DNA of 64,000 bases from Hermatobates lingyangjiaoensis (GCA_026182355.1 JAPFBL010000047.1:1967481-2031480), one strand, 5' to 3'; positions 10,561-23,385 are shown, numbered from the stretch's first letter. The notes: generated by a model not told the origin, from the sequence alone. Made by a program: numbers and translations.

Positions 10561-11400
10561 GGTGACTATAGCACTACGTCTTAAAAACTATTATACTTCC
10601 CTCCCTTCTGTAGTAAAGTACCCTAGCAGTTAGCATCAACGCCTCCAATAAGCTCAGCACTTTAGCTGGGTCCAGTAGTTAAAGTTTTTTTATGTTTTGG
10701 TTGAGTGTCCCTTCCACTGTTCAGCAAAGTTGTCCAACAGTCAGCCAGCATGTGCAACGGTGTTTCTACCTCTCCTTTGCACAAAGGAGACCTGATCTAC
10801 CTGAATCTGCACAAAAACATCATTGATAATGCCCATTCAGACTCCTTATGTTTCGGGAGAAAATAACTTCCTTTCTCCTTCTTCGGGTCCTTAGGTGCAC
10901 TTGTGGGTGGCTGACTCCCACTAGTTAGCGCTTTTGGGCCCTCTGCGTTTCCGTAGGATGGTCTCCTGACTTCCTTCTCCTTGGTATCATACAGGAGAAA
11001 ATCCCTGCTTCTCTGTCTGTAGTATTTTGTCCTCTTTGGCAGAACATCGCATACCGGAGTAAGGCTATTTACTCAAGGAGGTCACCTGATGCCCTTGAGA
11101 CTCCGTAACACCTGTAACATAACATTACAGTAACACCTGTACCGTCCAACCTTCGACACAGATCGCTTAACGCCTTGGATTGGGGCTGGGATAAGAGGAG
11201 AGGATTTGAGAAGTTGGAAGCAAGTGAAAACGAAGGTGGGCAACTGGTCAGGTCCAGCCCCTGGTCACCTTCTCCTCCTCTTTCTTTATCTCTGCAAATA
11301 AGAGGTTAACAGGGACTCCTCACAAAGTCGGAGTTGAGTGCTAGAGGCTATTAGAGGCGCATAATCACTCCATTACTACTCCTAGTAGTAGGTAGTTAAA
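10561..11400 (-). mobile_element. GC-rich block containing a non-LTR retrotransposon tail
   Basis: The block is clearly GC-richer than its surroundings. On the minus strand at about 10798-10660 a frame reads SPLCKGEVETPLHMLADCW, a C-H-C arrangement with E-T-x-x-H-x-L-x-x-C. It resembles the region after RNase H or RT at the end of R1/LOA/I-type non-LTR polyproteins. A stop lies just upstream. The rest (10880-11400) shows no readable frame. It is probably a decayed retrotransposon related in composition to 5836-7015. Confidence 0.5.
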
Positions 11401-11874
11401 CCTTTAAAATTTTTATTTCATAAAATTTATTAATATATTATTATGAGAACCGGATGAATAAAATATTTGTAACTAAACAAGGAATTTGAAAAGAATCTTT
11501 TTATGATATATTTTAGACTGGTTGTTGAAACTTAAAGGAGACTGACGTGGCTCCTTCAAAAGTGAATCACAAATATTGTGCATGCAATATTAAAAATAAT
11601 TATTTTTTTCATATTATATTTCATATTACATGTTCAACATGTAAAAAAAAACGTGAAAGCTAACGAAAAGAACTGTTTCAGTAGAGTCATAAAAGGGTGT
11701 CTATATTAGCAAAGATTAGAAGATTGAAAACATTTGTTATCAATAATTTATCTTTGTGACTTTGGTGACATGCTGATGCTGACAAAGTAGATGCTGATTC
11801 CTCGATTGAATATTGCATCTCCCAAATAAAATTGATTCCTAAATTGATTTCCTAAATTAATATTGGAATTCCTA
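11401..11874. other. AT-rich stretch, nothing recognised
   Basis: No motif was recognised. A short direct repetition of a CCTAAATT word at 11836-11880 abuts the SINE tail. Confidence 0.5.
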
Positions 11875-12065
11875 AATTTTGCGTAAAGTAAATTTATAGT
11901 ATGGATATCTTTACCAATAACTAACATCGTACAGGCTCGGGACCGACGGTTTAACGTCCACTTAGATTTCATTCACATCCTAGGAGAATACATTGAGGGC
12001 CAGAGTGCGTATCTAACCCCGGATCTACCAATTCAGAAGCGAAGCACCTCGTTCTTATTGTCACA
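11875..12065 (-). mobile_element. SINE copy, minus strand, truncated
   Basis: Body word GGCTCGGGACCGACGGTTTA at about 11934-11953 and the head (GGGCCAGAGT...CCCCGGATCTACCA) at about 11998-12030 match the inverted SINE at 5501-5823. The tail is degraded. Incidental ORFs across it are not genes. Confidence 0.75.
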
Positions 12066-13365
12066 GAGTAGTGGGTGCGACATTCTTGACATATACTTGA
12101 TAAACCGTGATTGCCAATAAGGGGATGTTGATTTGTTTGGAGGTTTTTGCCTTTCCCATCTACTGCTTCTGTATCAAAAAAATATAAGTTCAGCATAACC
12201 TTTCGTAAGAATGCTTGCAGACAAACCACGCAGTATTGACTATCAATCATCTCTGATTGCCTATTTTATTTTCATTCTGAAGCTTGTGTTGAATAATTGA
12301 CAGGGCTGCATCAGAAAGAAAGATTTGTGCATACCATTTGTAAGATCCAAGTTATAAAAAAAACTAATCATTTTAAAAGTTTTAAATTTTCTTATCACCT
12401 ACACTACTTAAAAACATGAACTCATTTGTGTAAATTCTATGGTTAATATACAAAACCAGTGTAGGATGCATATGCATAAGCTTCCTCTAATTTATTTTTA
12501 AGTAATACTTCACCTTTATGACATAAAAAAATAGTTATTTGAAATTAAATTATTTAAATATAAACATTTTGCTTTTAATGTTCGTTTGTATAAACATTAG
12601 AAACATTAAGTTTGCCTACACAGTTATTAACTATTTATGAATGAATTTATAATTGTTTATTATTAACAAAAATATTAATTCTATCATTCATAATGTTATT
12701 ATTTGATTGGTTTCCTGTCAAATATAATGTATACAATTCTGTCCTATATATTTATTAATTTTTACTTCTATGGCAAATTTTCAGAATTTCAATTGCATTC
12801 TCTGTTGCGTAATAACGGCTGAATTGTTCTTTTTCATCATTTTATTTAATTCTTTTAACAAGAAATAGTATTTTAAAGTTGGAAATAATATCTTAATAGC
12901 ATCTTAATTGCTTTTAAAAGCCTTAAATATTTTAAATATTAAATTTAAAATGAACATCTGCTTCTAAAGTGAAAGGCAGCTATAACATTCACAAAAAGAG
13001 GCTTTATTTTTTTCCTGGTCTCTTTGATCTTACTGGAGGGTGAAGGACCTACTCAAGAATATTGTGATAATATTATTTATCGCAAATTGAATTTGTTTAA
13101 TCTTATAGATTTTTTGAATTTCAGTTAATAGTTTTGAATAAATAATATACAGAGTGCTTTTCGCTTTTGTCGTCTCAATTACACTTTTCCGATTTCCATC
13201 TTGCAATAAGAGAAGGGAGACTGTATTAATTCTTGTGTCCCTTTTGGTAGTAAGTGAGCCATTTTACTGGTTTGATTATATATTGCTTGTGGTTTATTTT
13301 GTTTCAGCTAAGCATATTGAAGTATCTTTGACTCGTACCTATCTTACAGAGTGCTTGATTAGGAC
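12066..13365. other. AT-rich stretch, nothing recognised
   Basis: No recognisable coding or repeat signature. The plus frame starting at 13154 is open before the RT fragment, but its N-terminal half looks like chance hydrophobic translation. Confidence 0.45.
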
Positions 13366-13675
13366 TAAAGGTTTTACGTTATTTTTACGACGAGACCTAA
13401 TGAGACGATATAAGATGCTATCCAGACTTCTCGACAAAAGACCAAACTTGACTCTACACTACAAAAGACTAATATATACTACAATACTTAAACCGATTTG
13501 GACTTATGAACTCGAAATCTGGGGATCAGTCAAGCATACAAATATCCAAAGAATAAAAACAGCTCAATCCATAATCCTTCGAAAAAATGTAGAAGCTCCC
13601 TTTTATGTTTCTAATGGTACAATTCATAACGATTTAAAAATTCCTTTTATCCACCAGGAAAAAATAGAATAAATA
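13366..13675 (+). pseudogene. Jockey-type non-LTR reverse transcriptase C-terminal fragment
   Basis: The plus frame has LTLHYKRLIYTTILKPIWTY then ELEIWGSVKHTNIQRIKTAQ, and later APFYVSNGTIHNDLKIP. This matches the conserved thumb and C-terminal region of jockey-clade ORF2 (K-x-x-LY..ILKPI..YG.elWG...I.r.Q...LR...napwyv.N..iH.DL.ip). Upstream catalytic RT motifs are absent, so it is a 5'-truncated dead copy. A second relic of the same region lies at 54180-54440. Confidence 0.82.
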
Positions 13676-14205
13676 TTCAATTTAACAGGAGTGGCTATCA
13701 CATTTTACTGATAGACTACAAAGATTATGTGACATTAATAAATCAAATTTCCTTAATAAAAAAAATAAAAAAAGATTCCCTAAAACTTTTCAAATCCTAA
13801 ATGATTTTCATAATAATTTTAATTAATAATATCCTTGTTAGACTTAAGTTCTTATTTGTATTTCTGTCATATCTCAACTTGTTTATATTTTATAATTAAT
13901 TCTATAATAAATGTACAGAAGATTTGTTCAGGATATTTTAGAATACATCCATTCAATGTATTAATGTATCCTATTGATAAATCCTCCGCTTTTATATACA
14001 AAAATAATAGCCTCAACAATATATATGACTGTATAAGTACTTGTATTAACCCATATCTTTGTCGGTATATACATTCTAAAAGCTACTGTCGCCCATAATT
14101 ATACATACATTTATCAAAAATGTCACCTCCAGTATAAGACGGTCGGTTGTTCTTCAGTTATATGAATTGTTATAAGTTAAATGTAGATAGTATAAACCTA
14201 TGTTA
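13676..14205. other. AT-rich stretch, nothing recognised
   Basis: Possibly the decayed 3' end of the preceding non-LTR element. No poly-A tail or duplication could be defined. Confidence 0.4.
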
Positions 14206-14210
14206 AAAAA

Positions 14211-15815
14211 TCTGGAGTGGCCTTCACTCAACTTTACTATAAGTAACTTAATATCAAATTTCTTGAGTATATAATATATAACGTCTCAATTAAGCATAAT
14301 GTAAACATCTAAATGGGATATGATTATTAGTCTTTCATTCCTGAGTTAGTAGAGATAGTGATTGAAGGACATATCAATATATAAGCTTATTTTTGTATAT
14401 CACACAGCTGATGCAAATAATTTCATTAGTATAACTACAGCAGTAATAACATTTTTGAAAAACCCATGTGAACATTTCTAGAAACGAATTATTCTCCTAC
14501 AAGAGAACATGGCTTTTGTTCAAATAGCCAGTGGATTTCTTACATCGTTTACTTGACATCCTTCTACATTGAATATTCAAGTAAAATTTTCAAATTTAAA
14601 ACAGGAAAATACCCTTTTTTTCTCTGAAAAACATCATAAACAGCTAAGAAAATGGTTTAATGTGATTTATAATTAAAGACGTACGATAATTACATTTATT
14701 AATCTCTAAACGAAAGATTTCAATTTTGAATTATCTTTTACATTTTTGGTTTTTTACGGAATTATTATACTTTGAATTTTATGGCTTCTTAGTATTTAAT
14801 AAGATCATTTTCCTTCCCCTTTGTCAAATAACATATATACGAATTTTTTCTGAGTGTGTTATCATTTTCCTGCACAATATTATTCCTCTTACATCTCATA
14901 TAAGTACATAAACAATTTAAATTGTTCCTTTATAAATATCAATTTTATCTCAGTGGAATCGCTCAAAAAATTTCTAAGTCCATGTAAACAATGAAAAAAA
15001 AAAAATATAAAAAATTCGACAAGTATAGCAGGTGATCTCTTAGTCTAAGATAAACAAACAGTTTTTATAGCGTTATTGCTCTTTCCCATAATTGAAACTT
15101 CATGATTTTTTTTTATGAATTGCTAATTTTTTGTTCCATTTTTGGTCAAATTTTGATTATTTTTTAATTAGCCGTTTAGCGTCAAAAAAACATTTTCTGA
15201 AAACAGAAATCGTACTGTAACGCCCCTTTAGTGAATGTAATTTTGAAAAAAAATATCTCAACTCATTCTCCACATAATTTTCTATTTTTAGGCATAGTTT
15301 CATTTTCATCCGTCAAACGGTATGGCTTGTATCGCTCTCACAAGGTTTGAGATTGAATTATAAGTCAAAATTTGTACATTTTATTGAAAAAAAAAATATT
15401 TCCCGTTGTTTTAAAATTCTGAATATATTTTTCGTTTGTTCCATTTGTAACCTCAAAGATAATGTCAAAATTTTCAAAACTCTAGGGTTATCAGTTTAGG
15501 AGAAATAAATGTTTTAAAAAAAACGGTTTTTGGCAAAAAAAGTGACTTTCCCATCATGCATAATTCTTCCCAAACAATAGGGATCTTCGTCTTTATGAGG
15601 CCCATTTTTGTGTAAAATATCAACTTGATCCATCAAAGATTCTGGACCGTAGCGTGGTAACAAGCAATGCTAACACACTCACCCACCCACACACACACAG
15701 ACATCATCGTAAAAACTTCATAAAACGACTTCAGGGACCTCAAAACATGTAATTCCGTCAAAATCTCGAGATCGAATTTTTTCACGTTCACTATACTTTA
15801 CTTATAGTAAAGTAA
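14211..15815 (+). mobile_element. Family A element, full-length copy 1
   Basis: Starts TCTGGAGTGGCC after an A-run and ends in a palindrome ACTTTAC-TTATA-GTAAAGT at about 15796-15814. Near the left end ACTTTACTATAAGTAA (14232-14247) is the inverted match of the right end. Length is about 1.6 kb. Other copies are at 57882, 58705 and 60672, with right halves at 49.6 and 51.6 kb. There is no credible ORF. Left start, right hairpin and non-coding body fit a non-autonomous rolling-circle (Helentron-like) or TIR element. The class is undecided. Confidence 0.75.
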
Positions 15816-15897
15816 AAAATACGTACCGTGTCGATGGTACTAACTCTAATTAGAACCCAAATGCTTTTGATTTCAATGAAATATAGATATAGCGGTA

Positions 15898-16990
15898 CTA
15901 GACTGGCCGTACCCGTTGGGTCATGCAATACCTTCCTTTTTAATGCAATCATGTTCACAAAAATGCAGATAAACTCTATATTAATTCATTGCTAAGAAAA
16001 AGATAATGAACATATTTTGAAGACAGTTCTCTTTATTTACATTTGTGTACAATTTGAATTTTTCAAAAAAAGAACTTTAATTTTTTCTTTTTGTTTGATC
16101 CTACTGAGACCAACATGTAATTGGCTATGTTGAAGTGCTGTTTTACATAAATGAATTAACACATTCTGTGGAGGCTCTCCTTGAGACTTATGAATAGTTA
16201 TGGCAAATGCTAACTGAATTGGAAATTGAATCCTTAAAAAACGAATTTTGTCCTCATCAGATAAAACAATTTTCAATTTTAAAATTAAAACTATTTCCCT
16301 GTACACCGTGATGCGATAATTTTATAAACAATGATATAGAGCTCCTCAGTTATTAGTCTTGTTCCATTACATAAGCACGGTGGATCAATGTTCTTCATAC
16401 ATCACATAACAGGAGCTTCTTTTTTAAGTTCTAGCTTATGTTGGATCAATCCAGACAACTCTAGTGGGTCGTGAAATTCTTGAAGGTAATGTGTGGGTTC
16501 TGTTCCTACAGAAACACACATGGGCTATATGACAGATACTGTTTAATTCCTCCTATAAATCATTCAATGAACCTATGATTAATTTCACGGTGTGTTAAAT
16601 GGCACTTATATAGAATTTTCTGTGTACAATATTTGTGGGTTGGCGAATGAAGAGTAAATATATTCAATACACAGACCAACATTATGTGCACGCATAAGCA
16701 TGTCTCGGGCAGTAATAATCTCTTTATTTTCATTCTTTTCAATTCTATCTTCACCAATATTTATCACAAATTTAGAGTATTTTTCATCTTTTTTCATGAA
16801 CCCTCATATTGCGAGTTAAATGGAATTTAGTAAATTTGCGCCACAAGTAAGACTGATACAAGCGTTATTGATCTCAGCATCAGTTTCTCTCGTGACAACT
16901 GAAAGAAGTTGTTAATTCCTGACATGCAATTAGTCCTGAACTCCTTAATTTAGAAAGAATTAGTTTTATTTAGAACATTCCTGTACCTTC
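15898..16990 (-). mobile_element. Helitron remnant, 3' end and helicase region
   Basis: On the minus strand the decayed helicase (16797-16037) is followed by noncoding DNA, a small hairpin ACCC-AAC-GGGT (about 15911-15922) and CTAG at 15901-15898 followed by T. This is the canonical Helitron 3' terminus (hairpin, then CTRR, inserted before T). The 5' extent beyond about 16990 is unknown. Confidence 0.75.
16037..16797 (-). pseudogene. Helitron PIF1-like helicase C-terminal pseudogene
   Basis: Read from high to low coordinates: a frame with ITARDMLMRAHNVGLCIEYI (about 16715-16655), a second with APVM, a stop, then MKNIDPPCLCNGTRLI (about 16412-16350), then RIQFPIQLAFAITIHKSQGE (about 16236-16177) and HSQLHVGLSRI. 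These are collinear with conserved helicase blocks of Helitron RepHel proteins (P-V-M-L-x-R-N-L, LCNGTRL, FAmTinKSQGqt, QLYVAlSRv). Several stops and frameshifts show it is dead. The Rep domain is not present in the window. Confidence 0.85.
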
Positions 16991-17276
16991 TGAAGCATCG
17001 GAAGCTTTTCTCTAATCATTTTTTTTTAAATAGATATATCAAAAGAAGGAAATATATGCATTATGAAAAACTGTTTTTTTGATTACAGACATACTTGTGT
17101 GCTGTTAATATTTTATTTATATTAATTTGGTAATTTATAAAATTTCTGTTAACTATAATAATTATCATTTGTTGATATATTAAATAATTATTTCATATTC
17201 TATCGATTATTCATTAAAGTTAATTTCTAAATTTATTATAATTAAATCATTATAATTTAGGTCGAAAAATAATCAT
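16991..17276. other. AT-rich stretch, nothing recognised
   Basis: No motif was recognised. Confidence 0.4.
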
Positions 17277-17394
17277 TTATGATCTTAGTAGGTCAATTAT
17301 ATTAGCTTTTGGAACCATATTGTGCAAGAGTCCTCCTGGCGCAACAGGTGAATCTCCAATAACAAACTCTTGGGTTCCATGCCCACCAAATTTT
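17277..17394 (-). other. Coding-like fragment, unassigned
   Basis: A minus-strand frame of about 38 residues, open from stop to stop, contains FGGHGTQEFVIGDSPVAPGG and continues LLHNMVPKANIIDLLRS before TAA. Its glycine, proline and hydrophobic mix is unlike translated AT-rich noise around it and base composition is locally higher in GC. No start codon or AG splice acceptor is obvious. It may be a transposon or host exon relic. No family is assigned. Confidence 0.35.
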
Positions 17395-18980
17395 TAATAT
17401 TTCATTCAATTTAGAACGTGTTCAAATATTTAAACGCGTACATAACAGTTTCATAAGTATATGGATTAGTCACTAATCAAGCAGAAATATAAAATTTTTT
17501 CTAATAAATATTAGTATTGTGCCATGACATTTTCAGTTCTTTTGAAACTCATCCAGTCTATAATTTCAATTGATTTAATAGACGCTATTTTATGATATTC
17601 TATTTATTTCACTAATGGTAATACATCAAAGCTATTAAGTTAGAAGATGAGATTATTTTGATTTCCCTAAAGAGGCACGAGGCAGAATAATCGTCCCTGT
17701 ATTCATTATGTAATAGAAAGCCCTTGCTTTACTGATATAGGCTTACTGAATTACAGCCACCTTAAATTAACTTAATGGGAATTCCGAAAGTGAGGAAGAA
17801 TATGTTTCTACCTTAAATAATGATATTAACTTTTACAGAAAAACAAGAGCCTTTATAGAGATAGAGTTACATTCCAAGTAATTAGTAAATGTCTTTTTTG
17901 TAATTGAAAATGAATTATATAGATTAAGATCACCTTGAATAAAATATACTAAAACTACTTCCAAATCAAATTCTATAAGCAACATTATATTTTATTTCTT
18001 CTTTTACAGAACTTTCTTTTTAATAAAAGGGTAGGTACTTGAGTTTAAAGTAATGAATTAAAACAAATTTCAACAATTGATTAATTAAAAAATTATATTA
18101 GCTTAGAGACTTTGAAAAATTTTAAACATTTGGAAAACTCTTTAGGCATTTACATTTTTTAATATCCTGATATTATTGTTTAAAGGCTGTTTCATTACTG
18201 ATATTTATTAATTTCCTATATTATAATAACAAACTAAACATTATTTAATGGTTAAAAAAAAATCAGTTACAACATATTTTAGGTCTTAAATACCATTTTG
18301 TATTAATAATGATTTGTTCTGCTCAATAGCAAATTTGCGCTCGTTATCAAACGGCAAATGATGATGATGATTACTATTATTATTATTATTAAAATAAGGA
18401 CAATTTTTTGTTATCATAAAAAAATTAACTCTTCGTTTATTACATATAAAAAAAAGTTTGTAATGTTCAATGCATTTCTTCAAAACTAAATTATATTTAG
18501 TAATCTATAAATTATATTATTCTCTTAAATTGAGTTCCTGGCTAATCTATGTTAAATTTTATGTTACATGCCTTATCAATCATCTATTAATATTACATTA
18601 TTAGCTTACTAAATTATTTACATAATTTAGCTTAATATTAGCTTAGAATATCATTTTACTTTGTCATTAGATTACTACCATTTAGTGTTATTATTTATTA
18701 CAGAAGACATTTTTGCCAGAGTTTTCTTGTAGTACTAATGTCAGACAGAAGAAATATAAAAAAAAGCTTGTGTTTTTATTAGTACTAGGTTGTCGACAAC
18801 TGAGATACACCATCTGGACGTTCAGCGGTATTAAATTCTTTTTGGCACCTAGAGTGGCAGTAAATATACGTCCTCTGCCTCTACCCGCTGTCTGTTTGTT
18901 TAAATTAGGTGCAATAAATTTCGTTATCTAAATGTAACCAGTCAATTGTTTAACAGTCCAGCAAGTGGAATCAGTTATTA
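17395..18980. other. AT-rich stretch with one unassigned short ORF
   Basis: A plus-strand frame at 18713-18931 (72 residues) lies in a slightly GC-richer patch (18780-18910). I recognise no domain in it or its complement. An (ATT)n run is at about 18377-18392. The rest shows nothing. Confidence 0.35.
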
Positions 18981-18984
18981 TTAT

Positions 18985-19100
18985 TAGGGTGGAGGTTTAG
19001 AGGTAGCATGCTTGCATTAGAGTACTCAAGGTTACAGTTTCAATTCTCGGCCATGATACTAGTTTTCCATTCATTTCACCTCCTTACCATCCTATATTAA
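18985..19100 (+). mobile_element. Possible decayed tRNA-like SINE head
   Basis: GAGGTAGCATGCTTGCATTA followed about 40 bases later by GTTACAGTTTCAATTCTCGG resembles degraded A and B boxes of a tRNA-derived sequence, and it is GC-richer than its surroundings. It does not match the main SINE family of the window. This is weak support. Confidence 0.3.
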
Positions 19101-22100
19101 TAAACATTAATGTATACATTACTGTGATATTAAATATTATTATTTTTATAGATCTGACGATCAGATTATTCAAATCAAACCGTATTACGGCCAAATTGTC
19201 CTATTGAGCCATTCTTTTTCGTGAATATAAAACTTAACATTTTAATGTTTTTAAAGAACTGGATAGTTATATTTAGAAAAATATTCTTCATTTCTGTTGG
19301 TTTTTGGTATTATTGACAAAAATCCTTTAACCTTCTAATAACGATTGTCTCCTCAGAAAAAATGTGATCAGAGGTTTTTTTTTCTTCTAGACAAGAGTCT
19401 GAATACAAATATATATCAGTTTTTATAATCAATATTTCAAACGACAATGCCAAATTAGGTATTCAATATACATTTTTAAAATTTTCCCCATGTATATTCA
19501 TTATTTCCTTTATAAATTGAAGCCCTGTCGAAAAAAACTTTTTTAGACTGAATCACAAGTGTTCTCCCAGCTACTTTTTCTCAGCTTCTTTTTTTTTCTA
19601 TTCCCTAATATAAAGTCTTAAGAAATCTTAGGAGTGTTGAACTGAAAAGACCTGTGGCATAGAAATTTTGTTTTCCTCCAACCTTTGCAATGAATTTGCT
19701 GCCTCATTTCATTTTATCCACCTCAAAATCCTGCCCCTGGAATGTTCCTCCGAACAAACCTCCTCTCCTGGATTTTCTTTGCTATACAGCTAAAAAGTTA
19801 CAAGTATTTTTACTTTGATAAATATAATTTTCAATCCATATTTATGTTCATGAATTAATTGAAAAATCTAATATGATATGGGGAAGAGAACTATACTTGT
19901 CAGTTTTATGCCATATTTCTTCATATAATATTTTATATTGTTTTAAGTAATTTTTATATTGAGGCCATAGTTAATACAGAATTTAAATTTTGTAGAATAT
20001 TTACAATGAAATTACTTGCAAATAGAAAGCATTCAGCCAAAAAATCGACGATGAACCTTGCCTATGTTATGTTTCACATCACCTAAGTACAACAAGGTTC
20101 ATTTTTTTCCAGGATAAAGTTTAAAGGAGACATTTTTTAGTCAAATTACCTAAATACAATAGGGTTTTTCACTCATTAAAAACTATATTACTGGCAATAT
20201 TATTATGATGTCAAACAGTTGAAATTGAGGCAGTAAATTCAATTTTAAATTTATATATTATGTGAGTAAGAAATGATTATCAACTGAAAAGAAAAAACGT
20301 GTTAATCATGAGGTACGGTTAATATGAGAATTGATATCTTCTTATATTTTCATTTCAATTTTACTAATTTTCACTGTGATCCTAGAATTGATATAAAATG
20401 GAAATTTAAATTTGCAAAGTAGTTTATAAACTATGGTGGAGATTTAAATTAAATCTATTAGTGATATTGACGTTTCCATCAGTTTTCTAAATGTTTTATT
20501 TATAGTACTGATGAAATGTGATAAAAAACACTCTAAAGAAATTATTTTTACCAGCACATTTATTTTGTAATGCCAGACGAATCTTTTAAAAGATTAGATC
20601 GCGTGCTATATAATACTGCTAATATAAGGTGTTATAAAAAAGCTTTATAGAAGTGGATGTTTAAATGTTATATTGTAATAATGCTATATTGTTAACAAAC
20701 CGTTTTAATATGATAAAGAAACAATTTTTTGATTTTTTTTTCTTTTAAAGAATCTTACATTTCAAAGGAAGCATTTATTTGTATTTTTCTTGTCCAGTAC
20801 TTATTTGAATTGATAAGAACAAAGAGTTATGTTTTTGTCGTTTTATTATTTATCAAATCATTAGAAATCAATCCATATGACTTCAAAAGTAATTTAATGA
20901 TCGCATAGACTCTATAAATTGCTTAGTTTTCTTCCTTTACCTGATATTTTTCCAACAATTCTTGGATGCTTATCTTTGTTCCAAGCTAAATCCTAGGTAC
21001 GAGAGTTTTTTAACGATTGTAAATAAAATTTTCCAGGTTAATAAACATTGTAGCTAATGATATTTATTTTTATTTATTAAAATGATAGATTTTTTTGTAA
21101 TGTTACTATCAGTTGTATTTAATTAAATTTTTACATTACATTTTATGTTTAAATATGTTACATACACTCATCAGGATTTGCAAAATCATATTACATATCA
21201 ATCAATATTGGGTTAATGGCCGTATCGTATGAGTAATAATGGTTTGTTTCTTTCACAGATGTTAATAGGTTGTGAACTATATGGTGTTTAACTAAACTTT
21301 CCTCGTACATTATATGCCGTGTTGTACTAGTTTCAGACGTTGGTTATATTCATGAGCAACTACAAGTAAAGTTACTTATAAACATGGACAATGTAGTAAT
21401 GGTAATGCCATTTAATGTATGATCTATAAAGGAATTATGCCGTTACAACATTTGTGTTTCACCCAAATTTAGACAATATATGAATGAAAAATATTCCCAT
21501 ATCAAAGTCAAATGTTAACAATTAACAAATGAATAATTGTTAGCAATTACTATTAATAAACTTGGAGTTCTTAATTGCAATAGTAGAATAAATTCTTAGC
21601 AAAAATGCATGAAAAAACAGAAATTAATATAAACTGTTAGTATTTCAGACAGGTTCCTAAAATAGGAAGCCTATAATAAACTTCTTAGAATTAAATCGGA
21701 TTTTGAAAATGTTTTTAACTAATTAATTTTGAATCCATTTCTATCCTTACTTATTAATCAATTGCAACATAAGTTTGTAAAAGTTGTATACTATGATCTT
21801 TAGCAAATTGACTTATCAATTATTGTTAAACTTATTAACAATTTTAATTATTGAAAAACAATATGATCTGATTTAATTCAAAAATGATTCTAGTTTTTAT
21901 TTAAAATAATCGAAATTTACATTTTATATAACAATAAAAGGAAATAAGAACATAATTTAATCAATATTTAAATATGAGAATGACATCAATAAATATAAAA
22001 AAAAAGTCATTTTTGATCTCTTAATTTATGAATTATTTTGAAGAGTCATTGATTATTTTTTGGAAATACTTTTTCAAGTTTTCAACTTGGTAGTTTTAGA

Positions 22101-22120
22101 GTAATTTTTGATTAGGTTTT
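19101..22120. other. About 3 kb of AT-rich DNA, nothing recognised
   Basis: No element ends, RNA gene or conserved peptide was found on either strand. Two similar CAAGGTT/AGGGTT plus TTTTT words near 20055-20170 suggest only a minor local duplication. Confidence 0.45.
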
Positions 22121-22121
22121 A

Positions 22122-22390
22122 GTGGCCGTCTCACGAGAGAACACACATGGCCCTTTGTGATACAACACAATCAATAATTCTACATTGGGAGTCCGAAATG
22201 TTGCCTAACTGAAGTATATTTCAGTATGGATCGTTAACGACGTTGTACAGTCTCGGGACCGACGGATCAACGTCACTCAGAATCCGAAAAAACATAACAC
22301 CTGAAAAAATTGAGGGCTAGAGTAAGTATCAAACACCGGATATACCAGTCTAGTAACGAACGCTTAAGCCACTGCGACCTCCTTGCACCT
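22122..22390 (-). mobile_element. SINE copy, minus strand
   Basis: Contains the inverted body word TCTCGGGACCGACGG at about 22251-22265, the tail word TACATTGGGAGTCCGAAAT at about 22181-22199 and a head with GAGGGCTAGAGT, all matching the family at 5501. The A and B boxes have drifted. Both head and tail are present, so it is near full length. Confidence 0.8.
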
Positions 22391-22775
22391 CTGTTATGGT
22401 TTATTGTAGTTGCTAATTTTTATTATCAACATAAAGCAGTCGTAAATGAATAGAGAAAAGTATCATTAAAAGTGTCAAGCTGTCATAAAATACTGGTAGG
22501 TACACTAAGTAAAGAAGCTATTACAGATCTGAATGTTACGTCAATGCTGGTCTGTAGTCTTGCACCATTCTTATAACGATATTTCATGATAACGTTATTA
22601 TTCCTTTTGTGTTCATGATTCAATGACTTTCAAAGTTTCCAACATTACGTAATAAATATTAACTAATAAAAGTAACAGCCTATTCTAATTAATTTTATTT
22701 ATTCACTTCCATGAAAATAATTATTGATTATATATAAACCACATGCACAGAACAAAGATGCATTAGAGACACACT
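22391..22775. other. AT-rich stretch, nothing recognised
   Basis: No motif was recognised. Confidence 0.4.
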
Positions 22776-22779
22776 TTCT

Positions 22780-22845
22780 GTCTCTAATTTTTGGTTGAAC
22801 CGTCATCAGGAGAGTTGAGATAGGGACACCAAGCGCACTTAAAAT
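22780..22845 (-). ncRNA. PLE-type fragment with hammerhead-like motif, family 3
   Basis: On the minus strand: helix I TCTC/GAGA, CTGATGA, extra C, helix II GGT/ACC with loop TCA, then AAAA where GAAA is expected (G12 lost), AATT and H17 = A. The upstream word AAGTGCGCTTGGTGTCCC links it to the copies at 31.2 and 31.5 kb. The core defect makes activity unlikely. Confidence 0.6.
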
Positions 22846-23385
22846 TTCATAACAGAAAAGTCGTTTTTTTGCAAAATATCTTTATACACTTTAAATATTT
22901 TTAAAGTTTATATTATACTTATAAAAGAGATGAAATCACCACAAAACAAACGAACCCATTAATTTATTTATGAATTTCATAATTCTTTACCAAGAAACTA
23001 TATATTACAAGATAGCTACAATAAAGTAAAGACAAGACTCAACTGATAGTCACCTAGTTTGGTAGTATATTACTTATAGTAAAGTTGAGCTTGCTATATA
23101 TTTATATATGTATATAGTAAGCTCGAAGTTCAATTTGAACTGGATTGTTGGCACTAATGAATTCAATTTTATATAAAATGTAGATTTATAAATATTTGGG
23201 ACCAAGACATACATCGTCTTTACATCCAGATCATTTTTCTGAATTAGATAGAAATACTTAATAAGCAGTTATCCGTGGGAAATCAATTTTTTTAAAAAAA
23301 TTTTTTTTTTTCAATTTAAACTGACATCAATATCACATAGTAGCAAATAAATCATACAAAATCATGAAATGCCTGTACATATTAG
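22846..23385. other. AT-rich stretch with palindrome and family A end remnant
   Basis: TTACTTATAGTAAAGTTGAG at about 23069-23088 is the reverse complement of the family A left end. It is followed by an imperfect palindrome GAGCTTGCTATATA...ATATAGTAAGCTC (about 23087-23124). Nothing else was recognised. Confidence 0.4.

Noticed and set aside
13154..13365. N-terminal half of the long plus-strand ORF as part of a protein
   Set aside because: Only residues encoded after about 13366 resemble reverse transcriptase. The earlier part is hydrophobic noise.
14726..14911. Small protein shared with 59231-59500
   Set aside because: It recurs because the DNA is a repeat (family A). Frames differ in length and are broken in the third copy.
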